Counted from the first letter of the stretch, positions 9,232 to 17,582 are shown. The stretch is 64,000 nucleotides of DNA from HKCCE3408 sp039191215 (GCA_039191215.1 JBCCXT010000003.1:56532-120531), one strand, 5' to 3'. The notes: generated from the letters alone by a model not told the origin. Numbers and translations are program-made.

Positions 9232-9372
9232 GTGCTTAAGACGATCACTCTCGGAACTTGTGTTTCAGTTCAAGGTATCTTCGTTCGTGCTCTTTCTGAC
9301 GGCAAGGTTGTCGTTCGCGTCGGTGAGAAATTCTTCACCGGTTCGCCGGTAACCGCAAGCGCCGTTACGTAA
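9232..9372 (+). CDS. Small conserved-looking protein of unknown function (46 aa)
   Basis: A 46-residue frame starts at GTG 9232 just after a strong purine-rich ribosome binding site (GGGGGAGAAG). The product reads as a compact beta-rich protein: MLKTITLG, then VQGIFVRAL, then KVVVRVGEKFFTG. Codons differ from the neighbours, being rich in GTT, CGT, GCT, CTT and TCT, as in highly expressed genes of this group. It has its own apparent promoter region at 9100-9230 and converges on hemH, ending four bases from it. I believe similar small proteins occur in related bacteria, but the function is unknown. Confidence 0.65.
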   Translation: MLKTITLGTCVSVQGIFVRALSDGKVVVRVGEKFFTGSPVTASAVT

Positions 9373-9375
9373 GCG

Positions 9376-10443
9376 CTAGCGGCCGATCCAACCCGTTAGG
9401 TTGGCATCGGCCACCTGCGCCAAAGCGCGCATATGGGCATCATCGTCGTTAAGACAGGGGATATAGGTGAACTCCTCCCCGCCCGCCTCTTCAAAGCTTT
9501 CCCGGATCTCTTCGTTGATCTCTTCCAAGGTCTCGATGCAATCGGCTGAAAATGCCGGAGCACAGACCGCGATGCGCTTTTTGCCGGTCTCGGCCAGCCG
9601 CGCGACCTCCTCGACCGTATAAGGCTTGAGCCATTCCTCCGGGCCGAACCTTGATTGAAAGGTTGTGACGATATCGGTCTCCGCCCAGCCCAAGCGCTCG
9701 CGCAGCAGGCGCGTCGTTTTCTGGCACTGGCAATGATAGGGATCACCTTCCAGCAGATACCGCTTCGGCACCCCGTGATAGGAGCACACAAGGATATCGG
9801 GGCGGTTTTCCAGATCGCCATAGGTGCGTTCCACCGACTGCGCCAGCGCGTCGATATAGCTGGGGCTTTCGTAATAGGGCTCCACCACGCGGGTGACGGG
9901 TTGCCACTTGATATCCGTGAGCGAGCGAAAGAACTGGTCGCAAGCGGTTGCCGACGTGGCCCCGGCGTAATGCGGATACAGCGGGAAAAACAGGATTTTC
10001 GTGCAGCCCTGTGCAACAAGTTCATCGACCTTGGATTTGGTCGACGGGTTGCCGTAGCGCATACAAAAATCAACGACCACTTTGTCACCATAGCGATCGG
10101 CCATAAGTGCCGCCATCTTGGCGGTCTGAGCCTTGGTGATGGTCATAAGGGGGCTTTCGCCATCCTCTTCATTCCAGATCGACTGATAGGCCGCGCCTGA
10201 CGAAAACGGCCGTTTCGACAGGATGATGAGTTGCAGGAGCGGCTGCCAGATCCACGGGCTGTAATCGATCACGCGCCGGTCGGAGAGAAATTCCGACAGG
10301 TAGCGGCGCATCGACCAGTAATCGTAATTGTCAGGGGTCCCAAGATTGGCCAGGAGCAAGCCGATCTTACCGAAATTGACTTTCGGATGGTCCGCTGGCG
10401 CGTGGGCAAGCGTGGCGTCGGGGCTGGGCTGCATCATGTTCAT
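9376..10443 (-). CDS. hemH: Ferrochelatase (protoheme ferro-lyase)
   Basis: Ferrochelatase inserts Fe2+ into protoporphyrin IX, the last step of haem b synthesis. The 355-residue length is normal. Visible signatures are GLLLANLGTPDNYDYWSMRRYL near the N-terminus, the catalytic-histidine segment SYHGVPKRYL, the CQCQKTTRLLRERLG region, TFQSRFGPEEWL, and the conserved acidic patch CAPAFSADCIETLEEI. The start at 10443 (MNMMQPSP) is chosen because a ribosome binding site precedes it and it lies eight bases after the stop of the upstream methyltransferase gene; the longer frame overlaps that gene. The two are probably one transcript. Confidence 0.96.
   Translation of the reverse strand: MNMMQPSPDATLAHAPADHPKVNFGKIGLLLANLGTPDNYDYWSMRRYLSEFLSDRRVIDYSPWIWQPLLQLIILSKRPFSSGAAYQSIWNEEDGESPLMTITKAQTAKMAALMADRYGDKVVVDFCMRYGNPSTKSKVDELVAQGCTKILFFPLYPHYAGATSATACDQFFRSLTDIKWQPVTRVVEPYYESPSYIDALAQSVERTYGDLENRPDILVCSYHGVPKRYLLEGDPYHCQCQKTTRLLRERLGWAETDIVTTFQSRFGPEEWLKPYTVEEVARLAETGKKRIAVCAPAFSADCIETLEEINEEIRESFEEAGGEEFTYIPCLNDDDAHMRALAQVADANLTGWIGR
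9381..9412. repeat. Strong inverted repeat at the 3' end of hemH
   Basis: GGCCGAT-CCAACC (9381-9393) pairs with GGTTGG-C-ATCGGCC (9399-9412) around a five-base CGTTA loop, with one bulged C. It lies inside the last hemH codons and just downstream of the small gene ending at 9372. It could act as a convergent transcription stop, but no T-tract follows on either strand. Confidence 0.45.
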
Positions 10444-10450
10444 GCCAAGG

Positions 10451-11308
10451 TCACCTTCTGAGCGCTGCCGGGTCAAGAACAGGCGCGCCGGTTTCGTCGA
10501 ATTCATCGGTATGTAGCGCCTCGGACAGGCGCGTCGCTGCGCTGCCCCGCCGCAGGGGTTTTTGTTGGCTGGCATGCGGGCGCCATCCGGCCAGAAACAT
10601 CAGATCAAAAGTTGCGGTGATCCGACCGTTGGGTGCGGGATAGTTTGCCGCGTATATCTCAGCTGCTCGGGCAAAGACGGCCCGGCGCGTCGGTCGCCGC
10701 AGACGCGCTGCAAGCGCGTTGGTCTCACCCATCGCGCGCAGATCGCGTGCCAGCGCGTGTAAGTCGGGGTAGCTGGCCGTCTGGCGCAGCGTGTCGGCAA
10801 CCGGCAGCGCCAGGCCCGCGCGGCCCAAGAGCTGCCCCAGATCGCGGATCTCTGCCATTGGCGCCACACGCGGGCTCATCCCACCGGTGATCTCCGCCTC
10901 TGCCTGGCCCAACGAGGCGCGCAATTCCTGCAAAGTCTCACCGCCCAGGCATACGGCCAAAAACAACCCGTCGGGGCTGAGCCCGCGTGATGCTTGGACA
11001 ATTTGACCGACCGGGTCTTCGGCCCAGTGCAGCGCCAGGGCATGGATGACGAGGTCATGGGCGCCGGGCGTGATAGCGAGCGCCTCACCGGGTGCAATTC
11101 GGGGCGCTGCGGGCAAAAATCCCTGCCAAAACGCGCCAAGCGGCGTGATCAGCGCGGGCTTGGTAAAGACTCTGTTAACGTCGATGAGTCTTTCCTGAAG
11201 CTCATCTCGCGCTGTGTCGGCCAAAAAGCGGGCTGCACCGGGCGCTGCGCGCTTGCGTTTCAAGGCAAGTGCCGGCTGATCGATCAGGGCGGGGCGGAGC
11301 TGGGACAT
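10451..11308 (-). CDS. SAM-dependent methyltransferase-fold protein (BioC / NDUFAF5-like)
   Basis: The 285-residue protein resembles the alphaproteobacterial BioC/NDUFAF5-like methyltransferase family: an N-terminal segment (LADTARDELQERLIDVNRVF), then a Rossmann methyltransferase region with HDLVIHALALHWAEDPVGQI and LSPDGLFLAVCLGGETL. The canonical glycine-rich motif I is weak. The human homologue hydroxylates an arginine of a complex I subunit, so the activity here is open. The start at 11308 is preceded by AAGGAAATCC and gives the family N-terminus. It is followed by hemH after seven bases and is divergent from comF. Confidence 0.8.
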   Translation of the reverse strand: MSQLRPALIDQPALALKRKRAAPGAARFLADTARDELQERLIDVNRVFTKPALITPLGAFWQGFLPAAPRIAPGEALAITPGAHDLVIHALALHWAEDPVGQIVQASRGLSPDGLFLAVCLGGETLQELRASLGQAEAEITGGMSPRVAPMAEIRDLGQLLGRAGLALPVADTLRQTASYPDLHALARDLRAMGETNALAARLRRPTRRAVFARAAEIYAANYPAPNGRITATFDLMFLAGWRPHASQQKPLRRGSAATRLSEALHTDEFDETGAPVLDPAALRR

Positions 11309-11353
11309 GGATTTCCTTGCCGACAAGGCCTGTGCGTAACCTAGGAGACACGC

Positions 11354-12079
11354 ATGAGAATGCAAATCGCGCTGCGCACGGTCTTCCCGCCCGAATGCTT
11401 AAGCTGCGGGGCGCTTGTCGATCAGGAATTTGCGCTTTGCGCGCCGTGTTGGGCTGAGACGCCGTTTATACTCGGGGCGTCCTGTGATCACTGTGGCGCT
11501 GCCCTTCCCGGTCAGGCGGAACCAGGTGCCGCGCTGATCTGCGACGATTGCCGCGCTATACCGCGCCCGTGGGCACGCGGACGGGCGGTGCTGGAATATC
11601 ATGGCAAAGCGCGAAAACTGGTCTTGGGCCTCAAACACGGTGACCGTGCCGACATTGCCCGCGCAGCCGGGCCCTGGCTGGCCCGCGCGGGCGCGGACCT
11701 GATCAAGCCCGATACGGTGATCGTGCCGGTGCCGCTGTATCGCGGAAGGCTTTGGCGCCGTCGCTACAATCAATCCGCGCTGCTGGCGCAGTCTTTGGCG
11801 CGCGTCTCTGGCGCGGAGGCTATGGTCGACGCGCTGGCCCGCCCGCGCGCCACGCCCAGCCTTGACGGCAAGCGCCGTGATGAACGGTTTGAGATCCTGG
11901 ATGGCGCGATTGAAGTGAATGCCAAGCGGGCGCTGGCGCTGGTGGGTCGGGATGTGCTTTTGGTTGACGATGTCATGACTTCGGGGGCGACGCTTGCGGC
12001 ATGTGCGAGGGCGCTGATCGCGGCCCAGGTTGCAAACGTGTTTGTGATCGTCCTGGCGCGTGTGTCCAAGTCGACCTAG
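11354..12079 (+). CDS. comF: ComF family amidophosphoribosyltransferase-like protein
   Basis: The 241-residue product has the double zinc-ribbon N-terminus of ComF proteins (cysteines 15/18, 29/32, 44/47 and 63/66) and a C-terminal phosphoribosyltransferase fold with the PRPP-binding motif VLLVDDVMTSGATL at residues 201-214. ComF is needed for uptake of transforming DNA in competent bacteria and may assist strand handling; its role in this group is not established. It is followed by grxC after about 30 bases, a common alphaproteobacterial arrangement. Confidence 0.93.
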   Translation: MRMQIALRTVFPPECLSCGALVDQEFALCAPCWAETPFILGASCDHCGAALPGQAEPGAALICDDCRAIPRPWARGRAVLEYHGKARKLVLGLKHGDRADIARAAGPWLARAGADLIKPDTVIVPVPLYRGRLWRRRYNQSALLAQSLARVSGAEAMVDALARPRATPSLDGKRRDERFEILDGAIEVNAKRALALVGRDVLLVDDVMTSGATLAACARALIAAQVANVFVIVLARVSKST

Positions 12080-12108
12080 ATAGGGCATGAAAGATGAGGA
12101 TCATACCG

Positions 12109-12366
12109 ATGCAAAGCGTTGAAATCTACACCTCGCCCTATTGCGGATTCTGCCACGCCGCCAAGCGTCTTCTGACCGACAAAGGTGTGAGCTTTTCCGA
12201 GATCGATGTGCTGAGCGAGCCCGACAAGCGCCAAGAGATGATGACGCGGGCGAACGGGCGCCATACCGTGCCGCAGATCTTTGTCGGCGACACGCATGTG
12301 GGCGGGTATGATGACCTTGCAGCGCTTGATCGCGCCGGCAAGCTGGACCCGCTTCTCGCCGCGTAA
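12109..12366 (+). CDS. grxC: Glutaredoxin 3
   Basis: This 85-residue dithiol glutaredoxin reduces disulfides and glutathione mixed disulfides using glutathione. The active site is C12-G-F-C15 in SPYCGFCHAAK. The cis-proline segment HTVPQIFVGDTHVGG and the glutathione-contacting GGYDDL motif are both present. The start at 12109 is chosen because family members begin two or three residues before VEIYTSP; an ATG five codons upstream is possible. It is probably cotranscribed with comF. Confidence 0.94.
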   Translation: MQSVEIYTSPYCGFCHAAKRLLTDKGVSFSEIDVLSEPDKRQEMMTRANGRHTVPQIFVGDTHVGGYDDLAALDRAGKLDPLLAA

Positions 12367-12410
12367 CCAAAAGCTTGCCGCAGCGCGGCATTTCTCTATT
12401 AGTGGTGCGC

Positions 12411-12866
12411 ATGGGAAAGCCAGAAGACCCACTTTCAATTGCCTTTTTCAGTGAGCTGTTCGCGGCAGACCAAATGCTGCGCAACCGCATTGCACGGGCA
12501 TTGCCGAAGGGGATGGAGCTGAGCCATCTGTCTGTGCTGAACCATCTTGCCCGCGCCAAAGAGGAACGCACGCCGGCCCAATTGGCGCGGATGTTCTATG
12601 TCACCCGTGGCGCAATGACGAATACCTTGGCCCGGCTGGAACGCGCGGGATACGTGCATATCCGCCCTGACTGGGACGATGCGCGGCGCAAATTTGTCGC
12701 CGTCAGCCCGGCGGGAAAACAGGCCCGCAACGCAGCGATCGCCGCCATCGTGCCTGTCCTGTCCGAGGCGCTGGCAGAGATCGGCAACGATCGCATGCGT
12801 AGCGCCGTTCAGGTCATGCGCGAGATGCGTCAGCGGCTGGAGGCCGATCTGAAGCCCGACGCCTAG
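12411..12866 (+). CDS. MarR family winged-helix transcriptional regulator
   Basis: The product (151 residues from ATG 12411) has a MarR fold. The helix-turn-helix and wing cover about residues 50-105 (LAQ-type helix ARMFYVTRGAMTNTLARLERAGYV, then DWDDARRKFVAVSPAGKQ). Terminal helices form the dimer interface. MarR proteins usually repress genes involved in drug, phenolic or oxidant responses; no target is evident here. The start is uncertain because GTG codons at 12402 and 12405 are in frame and no strong ribosome binding site is visible. Its stop codon shares CTAG with the convergent ubiG stop. Confidence 0.88.
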   Translation: MGKPEDPLSIAFFSELFAADQMLRNRIARALPKGMELSHLSVLNHLARAKEERTPAQLARMFYVTRGAMTNTLARLERAGYVHIRPDWDDARRKFVAVSPAGKQARNAAIAAIVPVLSEALAEIGNDRMRSAVQVMREMRQRLEADLKPDA

Positions 12867-13609
12867 GCGGGTTTAAGGCTGGTCGTGACGTAATTCACGC
12901 TCAGATCGCGCGATGACAGCGTCCAACTCCAGGTGATTGGGTTAAAGACGAAGCCTGTGCGGTCCACGGGGTTCAGCCCAGCCCCGCGCAGCAGAGCATA
13001 AAGTTCGTCCGGCGTGATGAATTTGGCCCATTGATGTGTGCCTTTGGGCAGCCAGCGCATGACATATTCCGCCCCGACTATGGCCATGGCGAAGCTCTTT
13101 GCATTGCGGTTGATCGTCGAACAGGTCATCAGCCCGCCCGGCTTTAAAAGCTGCTGGCAGGCGGTCAGAAAGGCGGCTGGGTCGGCGACATGTTCCACCA
13201 CCTCCATGTTCAAGACGATGTCGAACGCCTCGCCGGCCTCGGCCAGCGCCTCTGCGGTTGTGTGGCGATAGTCGATCGCCAGGCCGGAGCTTTTGGCATG
13301 AACCTCGGCCACGGGAATGTTGCGTTCGGCTGCATCGGCGCCGACAACCTTCGCGCCCAGCCGCGCCATGGGTTCGCATAACAGACCGCCGCCGCAGCCG
13401 ATATCGAGGATGCGAAGCCCGTCAAACGGCAGCGCGGTTTTCAGGTCGCGGCCAAACTCGGCGGCGATCTGTGTGGTGATGTAATCCAGGCGGGTCGGAT
13501 TGAGCATATGCAGCGGCTTGAACTTGCCGTTGGGATCCCACCATTCGGCCGCCATCGCCTCAAACTTTGCGATCTCATTTGCATCAACAGTCGTGGCAGA
13601 CGCCGTCAT
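12863..13609 (-). CDS. ubiG: Bifunctional 2-polyprenyl-6-hydroxyphenol methylase / 3-demethylubiquinol 3-O-methyltransferase
   Basis: UbiG performs both O-methylations in ubiquinone synthesis using SAM. The 248-residue product begins MTASATTVDANEIAKFEAMA and continues EWWDPNGKFKPLHMLNP, a UbiG signature. Motif I is LRILDIGCGGGLLCEPMARLG, followed by VVGAD. A near-perfect AAAGGAG ribosome binding site supports the start at 13609; the longer frame is not needed. It is divergent from the proline iminopeptidase gene and overlaps the MarR gene tail to tail by four bases. Confidence 0.97.
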   Translation of the reverse strand: MTASATTVDANEIAKFEAMAAEWWDPNGKFKPLHMLNPTRLDYITTQIAAEFGRDLKTALPFDGLRILDIGCGGGLLCEPMARLGAKVVGADAAERNIPVAEVHAKSSGLAIDYRHTTAEALAEAGEAFDIVLNMEVVEHVADPAAFLTACQQLLKPGGLMTCSTINRNAKSFAMAIVGAEYVMRWLPKGTHQWAKFITPDELYALLRGAGLNPVDRTGFVFNPITWSWTLSSRDLSVNYVTTSLKPA

Positions 13610-13658
13610 GTCGGACGCTCCTTTCAGCACCTGGAATATCGAGCTATATAGTTGGCTC

Positions 13659-14648
13659 ATGGACAAGTTCCCGGTGCAAAAGCGCGCAGCCGCTCATCTT
13701 TTTCCGGCTCTCGAACCGTTCGAGCAGCAGATGCTTGATGTGGGCGACGGCCATCAGCTTTATGTCGAGCAATGCGGCAACCCTGATGGCGCGCCGGTTG
13801 TGGTGCTGCATGGCGGGCCGGGCGGCGGCTGTTCACCGGCGATGCGGCGCTATTTTGACCCCGATCTGTGGCGCATCGTGCTGTTTGATCAGCGCGGCTG
13901 TGGCCGGTCGCGTCCCCATGCCGAGGTCGAAGCGAACACGACCTGGCATCTGGTCGCCGATATCGAGCGCATTCGAGAGACGATCGGCATCGATAAATGG
14001 GCCGTCTTCGGCGGCTCTTGGGGTGCAACGCTGGCGCTGATCTATGCCCAAACGCATGCCGAGCGGGTTGCCTATCTTGCACTGCGGGGCGTCTTTCTGG
14101 CCGAGGCGCGCGAATTGGCCTGGTTTTACGGTGGCGGTGCGGGTCAGTTTTGGCCTGAACAATGGGCGCGCTTTGTCGCCCTTGTGCCCGAGCCGGAGCG
14201 TCATGACCTGATCGCGGCCTATCACCGGCGGCTGTTTTCCAGCAACACGACCGAACAGACGCGCTTTGCCCGGGCTTGGGTGGCTTGGGAAAACGCGCTT
14301 GCCTCGGTTGATAGTGACGGGCTCTCCGGTGACAGCCCGGCCGATTACGCCCGCGCGTTTGCGCGGCTGGAAAACCACTACTTCTCAAACAACGCGTTTC
14401 TTAGCGCCGATGGCCAGATTTTGCGCGATATCGACAAGATCGCGCGTATCCCCGGGACAATTGTGCAGGGCCGGTATGACATGATCTGCCCGCCGCTGTC
14501 GGCCTATCGGTTGTCAGAGGCCTGGCCTGCCGCGCGGCTGCAAATGGTCAAGGCGGCTGGTCATGCGTTAAGCGAGCCTGGGATCAGCCGCGAGCTGGTG
14601 CGCGTTATGAAAACCGTGATCCAGAACCGCCGCCGCCTGAAGCTTTAG
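13659..14648 (+). CDS. pip: Proline iminopeptidase (alpha/beta hydrolase)
   Basis: This 329-residue S33-family peptidase removes N-terminal proline from peptides. The oxyanion-hole motif HGGPGGG is at residues 51-57 and the nucleophile elbow GGSWGATLAL has S120. The remaining triad residues appear to be the aspartate in GRYDMICP and the histidine in AAGHALSEPG. Length fits the family (about 315-330). The start at 13659 gives the expected N-terminus, though the ribosome binding site is weak. No signal peptide is present, so it is cytoplasmic. Confidence 0.94.
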   Translation: MDKFPVQKRAAAHLFPALEPFEQQMLDVGDGHQLYVEQCGNPDGAPVVVLHGGPGGGCSPAMRRYFDPDLWRIVLFDQRGCGRSRPHAEVEANTTWHLVADIERIRETIGIDKWAVFGGSWGATLALIYAQTHAERVAYLALRGVFLAEARELAWFYGGGAGQFWPEQWARFVALVPEPERHDLIAAYHRRLFSSNTTEQTRFARAWVAWENALASVDSDGLSGDSPADYARAFARLENHYFSNNAFLSADGQILRDIDKIARIPGTIVQGRYDMICPPLSAYRLSEAWPAARLQMVKAAGHALSEPGISRELVRVMKTVIQNRRRLKL

Positions 14649-14674
14649 CGCGCCGCGTGACTGCCAAGACTTCG

Positions 14675-14712
14675 AAAAAAACCCCGCGGTGGTCTGGGGG
14701 CCACGCGCGGGG
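14675..14712 (-). terminator. Rho-independent terminator downstream of ccrM
   Basis: On the minus strand a stem (CCCCGCGC-GTGG paired with CCAC-CGCGGGG, one bulged base) is followed by seven T residues (positions 14681-14675). It lies between the convergent pip and ccrM genes and would end ccrM transcription. Confidence 0.8.
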
Positions 14713-14767
14713 AGTTAGGTCGTGCCATGGCCACGAGGCGGCCGCAGGCACGGGCGGTATGCTTCTG

Positions 14768-15875
14768 TCAGTTGGCCAGATCGGCCCTGATTTGTTGGCG
14801 GAACACGTCGATTGGAACCCGTGTGCCCTCCCGTTCGAAATGCCAATAGGTCCAGCCGTTGCAGGATGGCGCGCCTTCCAGCGCGGCGCCGACCTGGTGG
14901 ATCGAACCTTTGGTGTCTTGTGCAATGAGCGTCCCGTCGGCGCGAACCTTGGCGTGATGGCGGCCATTGAGGCTCACGAGCACATCGCCAGGCCGCAGCA
15001 GGCCGCGCTCAACCACTTGGCCAAACGGCACGCGCGGCTCGGTGCGCTTTGATGGCGTCACCGCCAACGCCTCATTTTCGAACCGGCGGACCTTTTCGAT
15101 CCGCTTGGCGGCGATCTCGCGGTAACTTTCGTCGCGCTCAATCCCGATAAACTCGCGACCCAATGCCTTGGCCATCGCCCCGGTCGTGCCGGTGCCAAAG
15201 AACGGATCCAGGATCACATCGCCAGGGTTGCTGGTGGCGACCAGCACGCGGTGCAAGAGCGCCATCGGTTTTTGCGTTGGATGGGCTTTGTCGCCTTTAG
15301 CGTCGCGCAGCCGTTCGCCGCCCGAACAGATCGGGATGACCCAGTCAGACCGCATCTGGACGCCCTCATTCAACGCCTTCAGCGCCTCGTAGTTGAACGT
15401 ATATTTCGCGCCTTCGCCGGCAGAGGCCCAGATCAGCGTCTCATGCGCGTTGGTCAGCCGCTTGCCGCGGAAATTGGGCATCGGGTTGGTTTTGCGCCAG
15501 ACGACGTCATTGAGGATCCAAAAGCCCAGATCCTGCAGCGTCGCGCCGACGCGGAAAATGTTGTGATAGCTACCGATGACCCAGATCGCGCCATGGGGTT
15601 TGAGGACGCGGCGCGCCTCGGCCAGCCAGTCGCGGGTGAAGCCATCATAGGCGCGGAAGCTGTCGAACTGGTCCCAATCGTCATCGACCCGCATCGACCA
15701 GCGTGTTGTTGGGCCGGTGCAATTCGCCCTTAAGCTGCAGGTTATAAGGCGGGTCGGCAAAGACCAGATCGACCGAGTTTGCCGGCAGCTCTGCCATCGC
15801 CTCGATGCAATCGGCAGCCAGAATCTGGCCAAGCGGCAGCGCCGCTTTTGGAGGGGTCTTCGTCGTAGTCTTCAT
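14768..15875 (-). CDS. ccrM: CcrM-type adenine-N6 DNA methyltransferase, interrupted by an apparent one-base frameshift
   Basis: CcrM methylates adenine in GANTC and links gene expression to replication in alphaproteobacteria. The N-terminal part (from MKTTTKTPP at 15875) contains the catalytic DPPY motif in LVFADPPYNLQLKG, then runs into a stop near 15681. The rest lies in another frame and includes VDDDWDQF, SAM motif I DPFFGTGTTGAMA and the CcrM C-terminal domain. Removing one base from the CCC run at 15688-15690 restores NTLVDAVDDDWDQF, the family sequence, giving about 368 residues. The frame starting at 15832 has an N-terminus with no homology and is not the real start. A sequencing error is possible because the gene is usually essential. 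It lies downstream of rnhB, a common pairing. Confidence 0.9.
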
Positions 15876-15955
15876 GTCTGCCTCGGTCCAGCGCGCCTCT
15901 CGCACCGTGCGCCTGGCAGTCCTCTTTTGGGCCTGTCCAAGCGTGCCCTGACCAT

Positions 15956-15994
15956 GAGTCAAAGGTGATTCGCCGTCAAATTCTTTTTTGAATC
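15956..15994 (-). promoter_or_regulatory. Cluster of three GANTC methylation sites in the ccrM leader
   Basis: GAGTC (15956-15960), GATTC (15967-15971) and GAATC (15990-15994) occur within 39 bases immediately upstream of the ccrM start. GANTC is the CcrM target. In Caulobacter, methylation of GANTC sites in the ccrM leader lowers its transcription, so the cluster fits autoregulation. The last site overlaps the rnhB stop codon. Confidence 0.6.
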
Positions 15995-16604
15995 AGTCGT
16001 TTACGGATTTTTCTTGCCACAAGATATTGTGCACAGGCTTGAAGGAACGCCTATGGGCTGGGCTCACACCGTGTTCTTTCAGCGCGGCAAGATGGGATTT
16101 TGTCGGATAACCCGAATTTACCTCCCAACCGTATTGGGGGTGCTGTTGCGCCAGCGCCACCATCAGCCGGTCGCGCGAGACCTTGGCGACGATTGATGCC
16201 GCCGCGATCGACAGTGATCGCGCATCGCCCTTTACAATCGCGGTGGCCGGGCAGGGCAGATCGGGCACCGCGTTACCGTCGATCAGCGCGTGATCCAACG
16301 GACCAAGTGCGGCGACCGCGCGCGCCATGGCCAGCAAGCTGGCGCCGCGGATGTTGAGCGCCTCAATCTCGGCCACATCCGCCCAACCGATGCCAACCTC
16401 GGCTTGCGCCATGATCTGCGCGTAAAGCGCCTCGCGTCGCTTGGCGCTGAGCTTCTTGCTATCGTTGAGGCCCGGGGGAATGGCCGCCCGGTTCAGAACC
16501 ACGGCCGCAGCGGTGACGGGGCCCGCCAGCGGCCCACGCCCGGCCTCATCCACTCCGGCCACCCGGCCCGCGATATCGGCCTCAAAGGAAAAGTCGGGTC
16601 CCAT
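15993..16604 (-). CDS. rnhB: Ribonuclease HII
   Basis: RNase HII cuts RNA in RNA-DNA hybrids and removes misincorporated ribonucleotides. The product (203 residues from ATG 16604) shows the DE active-site pair D19-E20 in VAGVDEAGRGPLAGPV, the SKKLSAKRRE segment, the acidic HALIDGN strand, and VAKVSRDRLM. The start is uncertain: a TTG 12 codons upstream is possible and no strong ribosome binding site is visible at either. It lies directly upstream of ccrM on the same strand; readthrough into ccrM is likely besides the local ccrM promoter. Confidence 0.95.
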   Translation of the reverse strand: MGPDFSFEADIAGRVAGVDEAGRGPLAGPVTAAAVVLNRAAIPPGLNDSKKLSAKRREALYAQIMAQAEVGIGWADVAEIEALNIRGASLLAMARAVAALGPLDHALIDGNAVPDLPCPATAIVKGDARSLSIAAASIVAKVSRDRLMVALAQQHPQYGWEVNSGYPTKSHLAALKEHGVSPAHRRSFKPVHNILWQEKSVND

Positions 16605-16699
16605 GGGCGCGATGCAATCATGCCTGCCCCGGTCACGCAATCAAATGGCGGCGGCACCCCACATGCCGCCGCCCCCTGCCTCACTGCTCAGGCCGTTTG

Positions 16700-17140
16700 T
16701 TACGGGCGGAACCCAGCTTCCCGTATCCAGCCGTTTTGCCGCAGGCAGCGTCCGGTATAGAGATTGCGCGGCCCGCGATCGGTATTCACACGGACCAGGC
16801 AGGCCGTGGGCAGAAGTGCGGGCCGGGCCACGCGGTTTTGCATGCAGCGCGCCAGATAGCCGCGCACCGCGCCAAAATCTCGAAAACACTGGGCCGGTGC
16901 TGTGCGCAGGTTTTGCGCTGGTTGCGGCGCCGGCCGGTGGGCGGTTTGATTGCGGTCATCGTCGCCGGCCTGTTCGATGGCGCGGCCGATCACGTAAAGG
17001 GCGGCCAAGCCCGCCAGGATGCCAGCAATGTCTTCGGCGTTATTGGCGCGCGCCGGTGTCGCGGGAAGGGCCACCGCGCCCAGCACCAACGAAAGCGATA
17101 GCGCGGCGGCGGAAAAGGATTTTGTCATTGTGCGAAACAT
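16700..17140 (-). CDS. Exported hypothetical protein with cysteine-rich C-terminus
   Basis: The 146-residue product has a clear signal peptide (FSAAALSLSLVLGAVALPATPARA), a short hydrophobic segment IAGILAGLAALYVIGRAIE, and a basic C-terminal region with four cysteines (AQCFRD, ARCMQN, TACLVR, GRCLRQNGW) that could form two disulfides. GGAGG ten bases before the start at 17140 supports translation. The layout resembles small periplasmic proteins common in Rhodobacteraceae, but I do not recognise a function. It lies upstream of rnhB on the same strand. Confidence 0.72.
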   Translation of the reverse strand: MFRTMTKSFSAAALSLSLVLGAVALPATPARANNAEDIAGILAGLAALYVIGRAIEQAGDDDRNQTAHRPAPQPAQNLRTAPAQCFRDFGAVRGYLARCMQNRVARPALLPTACLVRVNTDRGPRNLYTGRCLRQNGWIREAGFRP

Positions 17141-17288
17141 GGGTCTCGTGCCTCCAGAACTTGGGTGATGCGCAAGCCTGGCCGCCCGGGTGAAAGTCGC
17201 TCAATAACGCGGGTCAGCTATGCGATAACAGCGCCTAAACCCGGCATGCGTTATTGAATGACCGCGCGACTTTGCACATGTTGCAGCC

Positions 17289-17582
17289 ATGAGACCGACA
17301 GCCCGCACCTTCTTCGTTGCCCTCCTTTTTGCCGCCGCTTCCGGCCCGGTTGGCGCAGCGTGTTTTGCCGATTACAAAGCCAAGATGGACGACCCGCTTC
17401 GGCTGCATTATGGCGTGATCGAGATCCCCGATAGCGCCTGTGCGGTCGATGCCGCCTTTGACGTGATTGCCCCGCGGGTCGCGTCCGGCGGCTGGCAGCT
17501 TCTTGAGGTTATGTCGGTTTTTGACGAAAGCGGGCTGGAAGGCAGGAGGCCTGATGCCGGACGATTCTATCTCGCCTTCTGA
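17289..17582 (+). CDS. Small exported hypothetical protein (97 aa)
   Basis: The product starts with a signal peptide (TFFVALLFAAASGPVGA, cleavage before ACFADYKAKMDDPLRLHYG) and continues as a small periplasmic domain with two cysteines (ACFADY and DSACAVDA). It overlaps the following membrane winged-helix gene by 29 bases, so the two are expected to be cotranscribed and translationally coupled. Functionally unassigned; the pairing suggests it may be a periplasmic partner of that protein. Confidence 0.7.
   Translation: MRPTARTFFVALLFAAASGPVGAACFADYKAKMDDPLRLHYGVIEIPDSACAVDAAFDVIAPRVASGGWQLLEVMSVFDESGLEGRRPDAGRFYLAF

Noticed and set aside
15681..15962. Separate 93-codon gene carrying a DPPY motif
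   Set aside because: It is the N-terminal part of ccrM before the frameshift; its first 29 codons overlap the leader with GANTC sites and precede the real start.
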